Position numbers and translations under genes: made by a program
DNA from: an uncultured Ruminococcus sp.
Lineage (GTDB): Bacteria > Bacillota > Clostridia > Oscillospirales > Ruminococcaceae
NCBI GenBank assembly: GCA_900543145.1
Contig: UQPZ01000006.1
Span: 62,001-126,000, forward strand
Length of the DNA stretch: 64,000 bases
Reading direction: 5' to 3'
Part shown: positions 8,999 to 17,321 of the stretch, one piece after another
Numbering within the stretch: position 1 is the stretch's first letter
Layout of the letters: every line of letters starts with the position of its first letter
Notes under the pieces: generated by a model
Databases searched by the model: none
Seen by the model: only the letters and a program-made list of their open reading frames with translations
Told to the model about the DNA's origin: nothing

Positions 8999-10540
8999 AT
9001 GTTTGAAATTTTAACGCCAATGCAGATGAGGGCGGCTGAGGAGGCGTCGGTAAGGCTTGGAACAGGACTTGACGTTTTGATGGATAATGCGGGGGCAAGG
9101 CTTGCAAGAAGAATACTTTCAGTATCTCAGAGGATAATGAAAAAAAATATCGTGATTCTGGCGGGCAGCGGTAATAACGGCGGCGACGGTTTTAAGGCGG
9201 CAGTCTGTCTTTCAGAGCAGGGAGTTATGCCGATAGTCGTGCTGTGCTGCGGCGAGCCTAAGACTGAGCTTGCAAAGGCGGCTTTCAACAATATGCCGTC
9301 AAGGATCGCAGTTCTCGATATAAGCGATGAGCGCACCTGTGCGGTAGTTCATTCAGCCGGAATAATTGCCGACTGCGTTTTCGGAACAGGCTTTCATGGA
9401 GAACTTAGCGGAGTTTTAAGCTTATTTTTTAAAAGAGTGAATGAGCTTTCTGCGTATAAAATTGCCTGCGATATTCCGTCAGGAGTAAATTCGCTCAGCG
9501 GACAGGTCAGTGAGAACGCATTCAAAGCTGACGAAACCGTTACTTTTCACAGAAAGAAAACAGGTATGTTTTTTTCTCCGGGAAAGGATCACTGCAAAAA
9601 GGTCATTACCGCAGATATAGGGATCCCGGACGGCTGGGAAATAGGGTTAAAGCGTGATATTTCGGCAGTTACGGCCTTTGAGGCTGCCGAGCTGCTTCCC
9701 AAAAGGACGGAAAACAGCCATAAGGGCACATACGGAAGGTGTACGCTTGTATGCGGCTCGGAAAAGTATCCCGGTGCGGCGGTTATTTCTTCAATGTCGG
9801 CAATGCGCTCAGGAGTCGGTATTGTTGAGCTTTGCACGTCTGAAAGAGCGGTTATTCCTGCAGTAACAAGAACTCCCGAAATTATTTTTACTGCGCTTTC
9901 TACAGATCGTGACGGCTTTGCGTCGGCTGAAAATTTACCAAAAATACTTGGATCGCTTTTAAAGTCCGATTCTGCAGTTATAGGCTGCGGTCTGGGAAAA
10001 ACCGAGGATACCTGCAAGCTCGTATGCGAGGTTATCAGAAATGCAAAATGTCCTCTTATAATTGACGCAGACGGAATAAACTGTCTGTCCGAGCATATAG
10101 ATGTATTAAAAGAAAAACAGACGGAGATAATACTTACTCCTCATATCGGAGAGCTTGCAAGGTTATGCGGCGCTTCGGTTTCGGAGGTCCTCTCTGATGT
10201 AATAGGCTATGCTGAAAGTATTTCTGATAAATACGGAGTTATAGTTCATGCAAAGAATACACAGACTGTAACTCTGTACGGCGGAAAGGCCTTTATTACG
10301 GATTTCGGCTGCTCCGCGCTTGCGAAGGGCGGTTCGGGAGATATGCTGGCAGGACTTATCGGATCTCTCTGCGCTCAGGGCTCTGCCCCTGTGGAAGCCT
10401 GCCTGCTTGCGGACTATATTATGGGCAGATCGGCGAAACTTCTGTGTGAAACTAATTCACCGAGGGGAGTGCTTGCCGAGGACATTATAGCCTGCTTTCC
10501 GAAAATGCTGTGGCAGGCTGAAAGAGGGGTCATAGTATAG
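8999..10540 (+). CDS. nnrD: bifunctional NAD(P)H-hydrate epimerase / ADP-dependent NAD(P)H-hydrate dehydratase
   Basis: A 513-aa metabolite-repair enzyme that restores damaged hydrated NADH and NADPH. The N-terminal YjeF_N epimerase domain (residues 1-215) has AGSGNNGGDGFKAA and IACDIPSGVNS. The C-terminal carbohydrate-kinase-like dehydratase domain (about 225-513) has the GTYGRCTLVCGS start, LTPHIGELARL and the catalytic GCSALAKGGSGDMLAG. I chose ATG 8999 with GGAAAGGG upstream; the overlapping TTG at 8996 is less likely. Confidence 0.93.
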   Translation: MFEILTPMQMRAAEEASVRLGTGLDVLMDNAGARLARRILSVSQRIMKKNIVILAGSGNNGGDGFKAAVCLSEQGVMPIVVLCCGEPKTELAKAAFNNMPSRIAVLDISDERTCAVVHSAGIIADCVFGTGFHGELSGVLSLFFKRVNELSAYKIACDIPSGVNSLSGQVSENAFKADETVTFHRKKTGMFFSPGKDHCKKVITADIGIPDGWEIGLKRDISAVTAFEAAELLPKRTENSHKGTYGRCTLVCGSEKYPGAAVISSMSAMRSGVGIVELCTSERAVIPAVTRTPEIIFTALSTDRDGFASAENLPKILGSLLKSDSAVIGCGLGKTEDTCKLVCEVIRNAKCPLIIDADGINCLSEHIDVLKEKQTEIILTPHIGELARLCGASVSEVLSDVIGYAESISDKYGVIVHAKNTQTVTLYGGKAFITDFGCSALAKGGSGDMLAGLIGSLCAQGSAPVEACLLADYIMGRSAKLLCETNSPRGVLAEDIIACFPKMLWQAERGVIV

Positions 10541-10617
10541 CTGCTCCGTTATCTGCTGTCTTTCTTTGAAAGGCAGTATTTTTTTGCAGTAAATATATGA
10601 AAGGCGGGTGCTTGCTT

Positions 10618-11133
10618 GTGACGAGGATTTCGTTTACGGGTGTTTTTGCGGCGATCGCGGTTTGTTTGACGGCAGGACTTTCGGGTTGTTCCAAAGGAGA
10701 GGAAAAGCCTGAGGAGCTGGATAAAAGCTTTACCTGCAATGCGGTTATCATTCAGGAGGATACTACTTACCGTGCGCAGCTTGAAAGGGTAGACGGAGCG
10801 GGGTGGAAGGCTGTATTTTCGGAGCCTGAAACAATAGAGGGAATGGAGCTTTCTTTGCTGAACGATCAGTGTACGGTCAATTTCAAGGACCTTTCCTATA
10901 CCGCTGAAAGAGAGGAGCTTCCTCAGAACGGAATGATCTCTCTTGTTGCCTCGGCTGCCGACAGGTGTATTTCAGGGAAAGGGGTAAAAAGTTCCAGTAA
11001 GGGAGACAGCTTTATACTTGACGGAGAAATAAACGGCGTTAGCTTTACTGCTAAAGTGAAGAACAGCACTGTGAGCAGTTTAGAGATAGGGGGAGAGATA
11101 ACCGCCGAGCTTTCAGATTATGATGTAAAGTAA
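10618..11133 (+). CDS. hypothetical lipoprotein
   Basis: A protein of about 171 aa with a lipoprotein signal peptide whose lipobox is GLSGC, followed by a charged KGEEKPEE linker and a beta-rich domain (ITAELSDYDV at the end). I prefer GTG 10618 because AAAGGCGGG is 9 bp upstream; ATG 10597 is the alternative and would add seven residues. Probably anchored outside the membrane. No recognised domain. It is the last gene before a strong terminator. Confidence 0.75.
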   Translation: MTRISFTGVFAAIAVCLTAGLSGCSKGEEKPEELDKSFTCNAVIIQEDTTYRAQLERVDGAGWKAVFSEPETIEGMELSLLNDQCTVNFKDLSYTAEREELPQNGMISLVASAADRCISGKGVKSSSKGDSFILDGEINGVSFTAKVKNSTVSSLEIGGEITAELSDYDVK

Positions 11134-11147
11134 AATTATAATAAGCA

Positions 11148-11186
11148 AAAATTCCCGGTGCTGTTCGGCTGCCGGGAATTTTTTTA
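11148..11186. terminator. bidirectional terminator between convergent genes
   Basis: AAATTCCCGG pairs with CCGGGAATTT around a 13-nt loop, with T-rich flanks on both strands. It separates the lipoprotein gene (+) from the YyaL gene (-). Confidence 0.85.
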
Positions 11187-11195
11187 GATAAAAGT

Positions 11196-13130
11196 CTAAG
11201 GCTGATATTCGTTTACCGGAGGTCTGCAAGAATGCGCTCTGCATATATAATAGGTTGTTTTGTTATTGATAAGCGGATATTTTTCATTCTCTCCTACAAG
11301 AGTTATATTTGCCAGAAACGGCGGAGCTTTCGAGATGCTTTTCAGATCAGGTTTATCTTGATAAGCGATGGATATATGCTCCGGAGGATCGTCATATAAA
11401 AGCTTGGCAAGCAGCAGCATACAATGTCCTGAGGGATGATCACTGCTTCTTGACATCATATAAGCAAACTGTTTTTCGGCTTCTTCACGGTATTTATCTT
11501 TTTCGGTGATCTGATATAATCTTACAAGGCTGTAGGCCATGACAGAATTTCCGCTTGGGATTGCTCCGTCGTATATTTCCTTAGGATTAATAATCAGCTC
11601 GCTGTTCTTTGGATCACACAGATAAAAACCGCCGTTCTCTCTGTCTGAGAACTTTTCCAGCGCTTTGCTGCATAATAACTCCGCTTTTTCCAGCAGGAGT
11701 ATATCAGGTGCGGAGCAGTAAAGCTCAATCAGCGCGGCAATATAGAATGAATAATCGTCAAGAATGCCGCCGCTCGAATGTTTTCCGCTGCGGAAGCTTG
11801 TATAAAGCTCATTTCCTGAACACAGATTATTTTCAATAAATCTATGAGCCTTTTCAGCTGCAGCAAGATATTCAGGGTTTTTGGAAGCTCTGTACAATAC
11901 GGACATTGCGGCGATCATCAATGAATTCCATGACAATAGTATTTTATCATCAAGATATAGTTTAAAACGCTTTTTTCGCATAGCGTACAATTTACTCAGC
12001 TCTTTGCTGAATTCTGAGGTAAGCTCGTTGTGCTTCAGCAGGTTGGGGATATTTACTCCTTCAAAATTTCCCTCGGCTGTTATATCAAAGGTTTTTGCGA
12101 ACTGACTGCCTCTTTCTTCGCCCAGGGCGTCAATTATCTCGCTGAGCGTGAATGTATAAAACCTTCCTTCTACGCCTTCGCTGTCGGCGTCCTGAGCGCT
12201 GTAAAAGCCTCCGTCGGGAGAGGTCATTTCACGCAGGATATACTGAGCAGTTTTTTCAGCGGTATCTAGGTACAGCCGTCTGCCTGTTATTCTGTAGGCG
12301 GCTGAATAGGCAATAATAAGCAGTGCGTTATCGTAGAGCATTTTCTCAAAATGCGGTGCAAGAAAGTACCTGTCGGTTGAATATCTTGAAAAGCCGGAGC
12401 CTATATGGTCGAATATACCACCCATGCGCATTTGAGTAAGAGTTTTCTCCGCCATTTTCAATGCTTCAGGATAATTTTTCTTCTCAGCATAAAGCATAAG
12501 AAACAGCAGATTGTGCGGCACAGGGAATTTCGGCGCATTACCGAAGCCTCCGAAGACCTCGTCAAAGCTGTTTTCAAGCTGCTCTGCCGCTTCAGTTACC
12601 GGATCATTTACGCAATCTGAATCGGTTTTTTCCTGCCTTTCCAGGTGTGAAATGATCTCGGAGGCAGATCTCATAAGGCTGCTGCGGTTGTTTTTCCATT
12701 GTTCAGAGATCATAGTAAGCAGTTCAGGAAAACCGGTCATTCCGTAATTTGATTTAGGAGGAAAATATGTTCCGGCAAAAAAAGGCTTTTTGTCCCAGCT
12801 CATAAATATGCTCATAGGCCAGCCGCCGCTGCCCGTCAACGCCTGACATACCGACATATATACGCTGTCAATATCGGGGCGTTCCTCACGATCGACCTTG
12901 ACTGAGATAAAATTCTTATTTAAAATAGCTGCCGTCTGTTGATTTTCAAAGCTTTCATGCGCCATAACGTGACACCAATGGCAGGTGCTGTAGCCGATGC
13001 TCAGGAAAACTGGCTTATCCTCTGACTTTGCCTTTTCAAACGCTTCCTCTCCCCACGGATACCATTCTACAGGATTTTCCGCATGCTGCAGCAAGTACGG
13101 ACTTGTTTCGTTTTTTAGTTTATTGCTCAT
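11196..13130 (-). CDS. yyaL: thioredoxin-fold and glycosidase-like protein (YyaL/DUF255)
   Basis: A 644-aa cytoplasmic protein of the DUF255 family. Residues 1-165 are thioredoxin-like with CHWCH at about 50-54 (STCHWCHVMAHESF), followed by GGWPMSIFMS and FAGTYFPP. The rest is an alpha/alpha-barrel region similar to N-acylglucosamine epimerases (HFEKMLYDNALL, YSAQDADSEG, SWNSLMI). The length matches the family. Its reaction is unknown; a redox or carbohydrate-linked role is only suggested. RBS AAAGGAAG precedes ATG 13130. No operon partner. Confidence 0.9.
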   Translation of the reverse strand: MSNKLKNETSPYLLQHAENPVEWYPWGEEAFEKAKSEDKPVFLSIGYSTCHWCHVMAHESFENQQTAAILNKNFISVKVDREERPDIDSVYMSVCQALTGSGGWPMSIFMSWDKKPFFAGTYFPPKSNYGMTGFPELLTMISEQWKNNRSSLMRSASEIISHLERQEKTDSDCVNDPVTEAAEQLENSFDEVFGGFGNAPKFPVPHNLLFLMLYAEKKNYPEALKMAEKTLTQMRMGGIFDHIGSGFSRYSTDRYFLAPHFEKMLYDNALLIIAYSAAYRITGRRLYLDTAEKTAQYILREMTSPDGGFYSAQDADSEGVEGRFYTFTLSEIIDALGEERGSQFAKTFDITAEGNFEGVNIPNLLKHNELTSEFSKELSKLYAMRKKRFKLYLDDKILLSWNSLMIAAMSVLYRASKNPEYLAAAEKAHRFIENNLCSGNELYTSFRSGKHSSGGILDDYSFYIAALIELYCSAPDILLLEKAELLCSKALEKFSDRENGGFYLCDPKNSELIINPKEIYDGAIPSGNSVMAYSLVRLYQITEKDKYREEAEKQFAYMMSRSSDHPSGHCMLLLAKLLYDDPPEHISIAYQDKPDLKSISKAPPFLANITLVGENEKYPLINNKTTYYICRAHSCRPPVNEYQP

Positions 13131-13280
13131 TTGTCTGACTTCCTTTATATTACTTTTATGTAGTATATCCTTTTATCAGAATTAAATACTTATAAATAAG
13201 GAGCGGTTATACGAGTATATGCAGGATAGGAAGAATATTATTTTTTACTTATATGTGTTTGCTCAGCGGCAAAAAAATAT

Positions 13281-13303
13281 CCGTCATCAGGATGTGATGA
13301 CGG
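13281..13303 (-). terminator. displaced original terminator of the tRNA-Arg gene
   Basis: CCGTCATC pairs with GATGACGG (7-nt loop), with a seven-T tract on the reverse strand. It lies 9 bp beyond the tRNA 3' fragment, where the terminator of the intact tRNA gene would have been before the element inserted. Confidence 0.7.
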
Positions 13304-13311
13304 AATGGAGC

Positions 13312-13357
13312 TGGTGCGCCCGACAGGATTCGAACCTGCGGCCTTCAGAGTCGGAGT
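13312..13357 (-). repeat. attL: 3' fragment of tRNA-Arg
   Basis: 46 bp identical to 22105-22150 except for one base (13341 G against 22134 A). It holds the tRNA 3' end (CCA, acceptor strand, T arm, variable loop and half the anticodon arm) and then diverges, so it is a target-site repeat and not a working tRNA. Confidence 0.9.
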
Positions 13358-13401
13358 ATTTGACACCTTGTAATTAACAAATATTCAATATATAAACATA
13401 T

Positions 13402-13446
13402 AAATTGACACATAAAAAATTTACTTTTATGTGTCAATTTTTTATG
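13402..13446. terminator. 16-bp perfect inverted repeat with T tract near attL
   Basis: AAATTGACACATAAAA pairs exactly with its complement at 13425-13440 around a 7-nt loop, followed by six Ts. In the circular form it would lie just downstream of the recombinase gene and could end its transcript. A packaging or replication role for such a hairpin in an ssDNA phage is also possible. Confidence 0.65.
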
Positions 13447-13467
13447 CTTAAATTAATTTTTTATCTA

Positions 13468-13544
13468 TTGACATGAAATAAATCACGCATTTACGAACTA
13501 TAAAAAATGTTGTATTATATAACTAGAGGAAGAGAAAAACCTCT
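13468..13544 (+). promoter_or_regulatory. promoter and leader of the structural operon
   Basis: The best fit is TTTACG (13490-13495), 17 bp, TATTAT (13513-13518). A TTGACA at 13468 has no good -10 at the right spacing. Transcription would start near 13525, within the leader hairpin AGAGG/CCTCT (13525-13544). Confidence 0.5.
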
Positions 13545-13581
13545 TAACAACAAATTATATTAAAAAGGAGAAATGAAAAAA

Positions 13582-13848
13582 ATGTACACAATTGTAGGTT
13601 TTAAGGAAAACAAAGGTACTCTTGAAAACGGTAGGGAATGGAAAAATTATTCCGTTTTTTGTACGAAAGAAGATGAAACAGTAAATGGATGTACGGTTCA
13701 GGTCGTAAAAGTTCCCTCAAAGGTTTTGCAGGATACTTTTCCGGATTCGACTACTGTTATTGGTTCTAATGTTATTTTTGATGTGGATATTCACAGTTAT
13801 AACGGTGTTCAAAAGCCTGTTATAACAGGTATCAATATATTAGATTAG
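13582..13848 (+). CDS. small beta-rich protein, candidate phage ssDNA-binding protein (gpV-like)
   Basis: An 88-aa protein with alternating beta-strand patterns and few helices (YTIVGFKENKGTLENGREWKNY, VKVPSKVL, ITGINILD), like an OB-fold single-stranded DNA-binding protein. It is the first gene of the structural operon, directly before the coat-like gene, where gene V sits relative to gene VIII in filamentous phages. I start at ATG 13582 because AAAGGAG (13564-13570) is too close to the ATG at 13573. The function is inferred from position, size and strand pattern, not from a conserved motif. Confidence 0.65.
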   Translation: MYTIVGFKENKGTLENGREWKNYSVFCTKEDETVNGCTVQVVKVPSKVLQDTFPDSTTVIGSNVIFDVDIHSYNGVQKPVITGINILD

Positions 13849-13862
13849 AAAGGAGTTTTAAC

Positions 13863-14036
13863 ATGACTAATTTTGTTGATGAAACAATAACTGGTGGAGT
13901 GTCTACCATTACTGACCTTGTATCACAGGTTTGGACACTTATGACTGGCAATCCTCTTGTTATGGTTTTTGTCGGTGCATCACTTTTGGGTGTTGCTATA
14001 GGTGTTATACGTAAGCTTACAAAGGGTAAGGCTTAA
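13863..14036 (+). CDS. major coat protein-like small membrane protein (pVIII-like)
   Basis: A 57-aa protein built like a filamentous phage major coat subunit: an amphipathic, slightly acidic N-terminus (residues 1-29), one hydrophobic helix (about 31-49, PLVMVFVGASLLGVAIGV) and a basic tail (RKLTKGK) that could contact DNA. No cleavable signal peptide is evident. AAAGGAG precedes ATG 13863, 14 bp after the upstream gene. A strong terminator follows at once, the arrangement that gives high coat expression in M13. The assignment rests on architecture and context. Confidence 0.72.
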   Translation: MTNFVDETITGGVSTITDLVSQVWTLMTGNPLVMVFVGASLLGVAIGVIRKLTKGKA

Positions 14037-14045
14037 CCGTAATAT

Positions 14046-14079
14046 GCGGAGCGGTAAAAACCGCTTCGCTTATTTTTTT
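14046..14079 (+). terminator. intrinsic terminator after the coat-like gene
   Basis: GCGGAGCGGT pairs with ACCGCTTCGC (one G-U) around an AAAA loop, then a T-rich run to 14079. It lies between the coat-like and adsorption-like genes, so downstream genes would be expressed by read-through at a lower level. Confidence 0.8.
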
Positions 14080-14092
14080 GAAAGGAGAAAAA

Positions 14093-15855
14093 ATGAAAAA
14101 ACTAATAAGCATAATAACAATGCTGATAATGATATGCACAGGAGTGTTTATGAATTGTGTTGTAAGTGCTTGTGGTGGTTCTAGTACTGCTGGAAATTGT
14201 CATTGTCTTTTAGAGCGTGAATTTACTGATTTTGAAATTGAAAAAGTAAAAGATTTTTGTAAATCTTTTTATTCTAGTGAATATAATACAGTCGGTATAA
14301 CAAAGGGTTGTCGTTATACTTTGTTTCGTTCTCATTATGCTCAGCGTAATATGTTTCTTTGTATTTTTTATCCTGATGATTTTTCTTTAGAGGGGTATCC
14401 TTTTTATTCTTCATCAACTTCAAGCGGTATTATAAATTCTATAACTTTTTCCGATAAGTTTTCTAACGATTTTTCTAAACCTAGAGCTATACTATTTGGC
14501 TTTGATGAAAATTTCTCTTTCCAAAAATTTTATCAATATATTAATTCTACAAGTTCAAATATTTATAAATCTGAGTATAGCAATCAAAATCTTTTGTATA
14601 CTGATGTTCCTATTTATGATTCTAATGGTAATATTATTACTGATTCTGCATCTACTCCCCCTGCTCCTTTTAAAGTTAGTTATACACCTAATTTGTCAGT
14701 TGGAATGAAACGTAGCGGAACATTAAATGCACCTGGTAGTCCTAACGACGGTATGCAAATAACGACAGAAGAATTAAAGGTTACTATATCTTTAAATGCC
14801 GATTATGTCGATTATGTTGTGCGTAGGTCTTGGGAATATAATCACGCTAAGGATTTAGGTGCAAGTAATGATAACAGTATACAAGATTTGCTGTCTGCCT
14901 ATGACGGAACGGATAGCGGCACTGAAACCAGTTTAGAGGGTCTAAACAAGAAGCTTATGTTTTTTATAACTGGTGCAGACCCAACAACTGCTAGTCCTCG
15001 TGCGGTCGTCGAAAACTCTGTCTATACTTATTTGTCAAAGCAAAAATATAGCATAGTCGATATTGATAACGGCGATATAAACGGCAGTACATCAACTGCC
15101 ACTTATGCAAACGGTCTTTATGCTTGGTTTGATTTTTGTGATATGTCAAAGTACTTTGAAGATATAAAAAACATTACTGCAGACGAGTATAAAAGTTTTA
15201 TCGAAAATTTGCCGTTTAAAACGATAAATATAAAACTTGAAAATGTGTATTTTACAGATGATTATCCTACTTACTATCCAGTATTAATAACTGATAGTAC
15301 ATCACCTACTTGTTTTAGCGGATTTAAGCTAACTAGCGGTAGTCCTCCTAACGGTGCTATCGTATTTGACAAAGTAAATGCAGACGGTACAAAACATGAT
15401 GATACTGTTTATGACAACGGCACTTTTGTAGATTATTGGGAAAACAAACCGTCTCAATATGTATATTTAGGCAATGAGTTTAGTTTTGATGATTACCCTG
15501 ATTATACACCTTTTAAGTATAATGATAGCGAATATACAACAAAAGGCAATCCATTTAGCTATGTCGGCGAAACTGCTTATAAGCCTGATAGTTATCAGTC
15601 TGTAAATTCTGACGGAACATTCTCGGAAGAAGGAACTGCTGAAGAACAAAAAAACATGATGATGAAATCAGATGGCAAAATAATTTTTCAACTGATTTCG
15701 GTGTTGGCTCAATTACTGATTTGCTCAACGGCACTTCTACATTTTACGAATTTCTAACCGCTTGTATAGGTATTCTTCCATCTTGGTTCTTGACTATATT
15801 AGCAAGCTTCTTTGTAGTTCTTCTCGCTCTTGTTGTAATCAAATTTGTTTTATAG
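14093..15855 (+). CDS. adsorption-like protein (pIII-like) read through a -1 frameshift
   Basis: A secreted, membrane-anchored protein in the place of the receptor-binding minor coat protein. It starts with a signal peptide (MKKLISIITMLIMICTGVF) after AAAGGAG. The direct frame stops at 15755-15757 (554 aa). A -1 shift at A AAA AAC (15649-15655) continues for 66 codons to 15855 (587 aa) and ends in a clear membrane anchor (SWFLTILASFFVVLLALVV, then K). A stem-loop (GAAATCAG 15664-15671 with CTGATTTC 15692-15699) lies 8 nt after the slippery site. The alternatives are a lost base in the A7 run or a sequencing error. The large ectodomain has no domain I recognise. Confidence 0.7.
15649..15699 (+). 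promoter_or_regulatory. candidate programmed -1 ribosomal frameshift signal
   Basis: Slippery heptamer A AAA AAC in the correct phase, an 8-nt spacer, then an 8-bp perfect stem with a 20-nt loop. The -1 frame is open to 15855 and encodes a transmembrane anchor. Confidence 0.55.
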
Positions 15856-15885
15856 TGAGGTGCATATTATGGATTTTTTGGAATA

Positions 15886-16035
15886 ATGAAAAGCTTATTC
15901 TTTTCAATTAGTAAATTCTTTTCATTTCGCATTAACTTTAACGGTTTTGATTTTTCTTTAGGCAGTATGATTATAGGCTTATGTATAATTGGCTGTAGCT
16001 TACAATTGTTACATTATCTATTTAACAAAGATTAG
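15886..16035 (+). CDS. 49-aa membrane protein (minor coat-like)
   Basis: A 49-aa protein with a basic/aromatic N-terminus (KSLFFSISKFFSFRINF) and one hydrophobic helix (about residues 27-45). It sits between the adsorption-like gene and the ATPase operon end, where gene VI lies in filamentous phages. Its ATG overlaps the stop of a five-codon leader ORF (MDFLE, 15869-15886) that has a better RBS (GAGGTG), so translation is probably coupled. Function inferred only from size, topology and position. Confidence 0.55.
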   Translation: MKSLFFSISKFFSFRINFNGFDFSLGSMIIGLCIIGCSLQLLHYLFNKD

Positions 16036-16048
16036 AAAGGAGTAAATC

Positions 16049-16282
16049 GTGTTAAATATATTTAAGTTTTTTATAATGATTATGATAATCATTTTGTTAA
16101 TTTCCGCATTTTGCGGTGTAATCGCATTTTTTAAGGACTTGCATGATTTTAAGTCTGAAAAACAAATGAGTTTGCCACGTCGTAAACTTATACAGTCAAT
16201 TTTGGATGAACAGGAATTGAAAGTCAACTTTCAAAATAATGATACGGAAAAGGACGGTGCAAAAAAATGCTCTACAACATAG
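16049..16282 (+). CDS. 77-aa membrane-anchored phage protein
   Basis: Starts with GTG 16049 behind AAAGGAG. One hydrophobic helix (residues 5-27) is followed by a charged cytoplasmic-type tail of about 50 residues (FKSEKQMSLPRRKL). It overlaps the next gene by 16 bp. It could be an assembly factor or minor structural protein; no family is recognised. The palindrome TTGAAAGTCAACTTTCAAAA lies inside its coding sequence at 16217-16236. Confidence 0.6.
   Translation: MLNIFKFFIMIMIIILLISAFCGVIAFFKDLHDFKSEKQMSLPRRKLIQSILDEQELKVNFQNNDTEKDGAKKCSTT
16217..16236. repeat. prophage palindrome, copy 1
   Basis: TTGAAAGTCAACTTTCAAAA inside the 77-aa membrane protein gene, 30 bp upstream of the next start codon. 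Confidence 0.7.
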
Positions 16283-16461
16283 AGAACGCTTGTTATCAGC
16301 TGTTAAAGATACTCGGTTGCGACTTGTCCGCAATCGAGTATATAACTACTTGGAAGCAGTTCGGAGTTTTGGTAATGGAATTTGTATTTGCTTGTATTAT
16401 GCTTTTTATGCTCTGGAAAATGCTTTATAACTGCATGATACGCTTTTTCCATATGAGATAA
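16267..16461 (+). CDS. 64-aa membrane protein upstream of the Zot-like ATPase
   Basis: A 64-aa protein with one hydrophobic helix (about 34-52) followed by a basic end (MIRFFHMR). The RBS AAGGACGG is 9 bp upstream, and the gene overlaps its upstream neighbour. It precedes the Zot-like ATPase by 10 bp. Because the ATPase has no visible transmembrane segment, this protein could be its membrane partner; this is a suggestion from context only. Confidence 0.6.
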   Translation: MLYNIENACYQLLKILGCDLSAIEYITTWKQFGVLVMEFVFACIMLFMLWKMLYNCMIRFFHMR

Positions 16462-16471
16462 GGAGGTTAAA

Positions 16472-17269
16472 ATGGTTTTATTAGATTATTATATGCGTAT
16501 TCCAATGCTTACTTCATATATAGTTTATGATAAATGTTGTTCTGCATATTTTAATTGGAAACAGCTTTTTAATGGTTGGGGAATACATTTATTTGTTGGA
16601 AAGTTTGGTGCAGGAAAAACAAGTCTTATGGTTACAAAAGCATATCAGCTTTGTTTACAATATCCTCAGCTTAACATATTGACAAATATCAAGCTTCAAA
16701 ACTTCCCTGATTATACAAGAATTTTGCCTTTGAATACAGCGCAGGATATTCTTAACGCTCCGAAAAATACTCTTGTTCTTATTGATGAGATAGGCACAAT
16801 ATTTAACAGCCGAGATTTTAGTGGTGGCAAGTGTGCAGTTCCGAAGCCACTTTTTCAGCACCTTTGTCAATGCCGTAAAAGACGAATGATGATATACGCA
16901 ACAGTTCAGCGTTTTAATTTGCTTGATAAACAGATAAGAGATATAACCGCAGATGTTACAGCTTGTCATACGCATTTTAAGCACCCCTACACACGCATAC
17001 AGACTGGTTATACTTATGATATTGAGGAATATGAACTATATAGTGAAAACAAGGCTTATAGTCCTTTATCGCTGTATAACAAGACATATATACAGCGTAA
17101 CCAGTACCGACAGCTGTATGACACCTCACAGCTTGTTACAAATATGCTTGCGAAAGAATATTTGTCTGATGAAGAAATACTTGCAAATAGAGATTGTTCA
17201 GAATCACATACACAGCCCCTTGACCGTAAGCAGAAAAAGAGCATTCGCAAACGTAAAAATGCTTGGTAA
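16472..17269 (+). CDS. Zot/pI-like morphogenesis ATPase
   Basis: A 265-aa P-loop ATPase of the FtsK/HerA-related Zot family, the hallmark of filamentous phages, where it powers extrusion of the virion through the membrane. Walker A is GKFGAGKTS (residues 43-51), Walker B is LVLIDEIG (101-108), and a sensor-like YATVQRFNLLDKQIRD follows (Q and R residues). No transmembrane helix is evident, unlike pI of M13, and the C-terminus is short and basic (KQKKSIRKRKNAW). RBS AAGGAGG precedes ATG 16472. It is the last gene of the rightward operon, before a bidirectional terminator. Confidence 0.85.
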   Translation: MVLLDYYMRIPMLTSYIVYDKCCSAYFNWKQLFNGWGIHLFVGKFGAGKTSLMVTKAYQLCLQYPQLNILTNIKLQNFPDYTRILPLNTAQDILNAPKNTLVLIDEIGTIFNSRDFSGGKCAVPKPLFQHLCQCRKRRMMIYATVQRFNLLDKQIRDITADVTACHTHFKHPYTRIQTGYTYDIEEYELYSENKAYSPLSLYNKTYIQRNQYRQLYDTSQLVTNMLAKEYLSDEEILANRDCSESHTQPLDRKQKKSIRKRKNAW

Positions 17270-17272
17270 TAA

Positions 17273-17314
17273 ATCAATCCGGCATGGAAACCGCAAGGTT
17301 CATGCCGGATTGAT
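17273..17314. terminator. bidirectional terminator between Zot and repressor operons
   Basis: A 14-bp perfect stem (ATCAATCCGGCATG with its complement) with an inner AACC-GCAA-GGTT hairpin, between convergent genes. Confidence 0.85.
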
Positions 17315-17321
17315 ATTGTTC

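Noticed and set aside
13312..13357. Second tRNA-Arg gene
   Set aside because: Only the 3' 46 bases match; the D arm, anticodon and 5' acceptor strand are missing, so it is an attachment-site remnant.
13468..13496. TTGACA at 13468 as the main -35 of the structural operon
   Set aside because: At 17 bp it meets TTACGA, a poor -10; the TTTACG/TATTAT pair 22 bp downstream fits better.
14496..14708. 70-codon hydrophobic ORF inside the adsorption-like gene
   Set aside because: Shifted frame of AT-rich coding sequence; no RBS, and the enclosing frame has a signal peptide and continuous coding.
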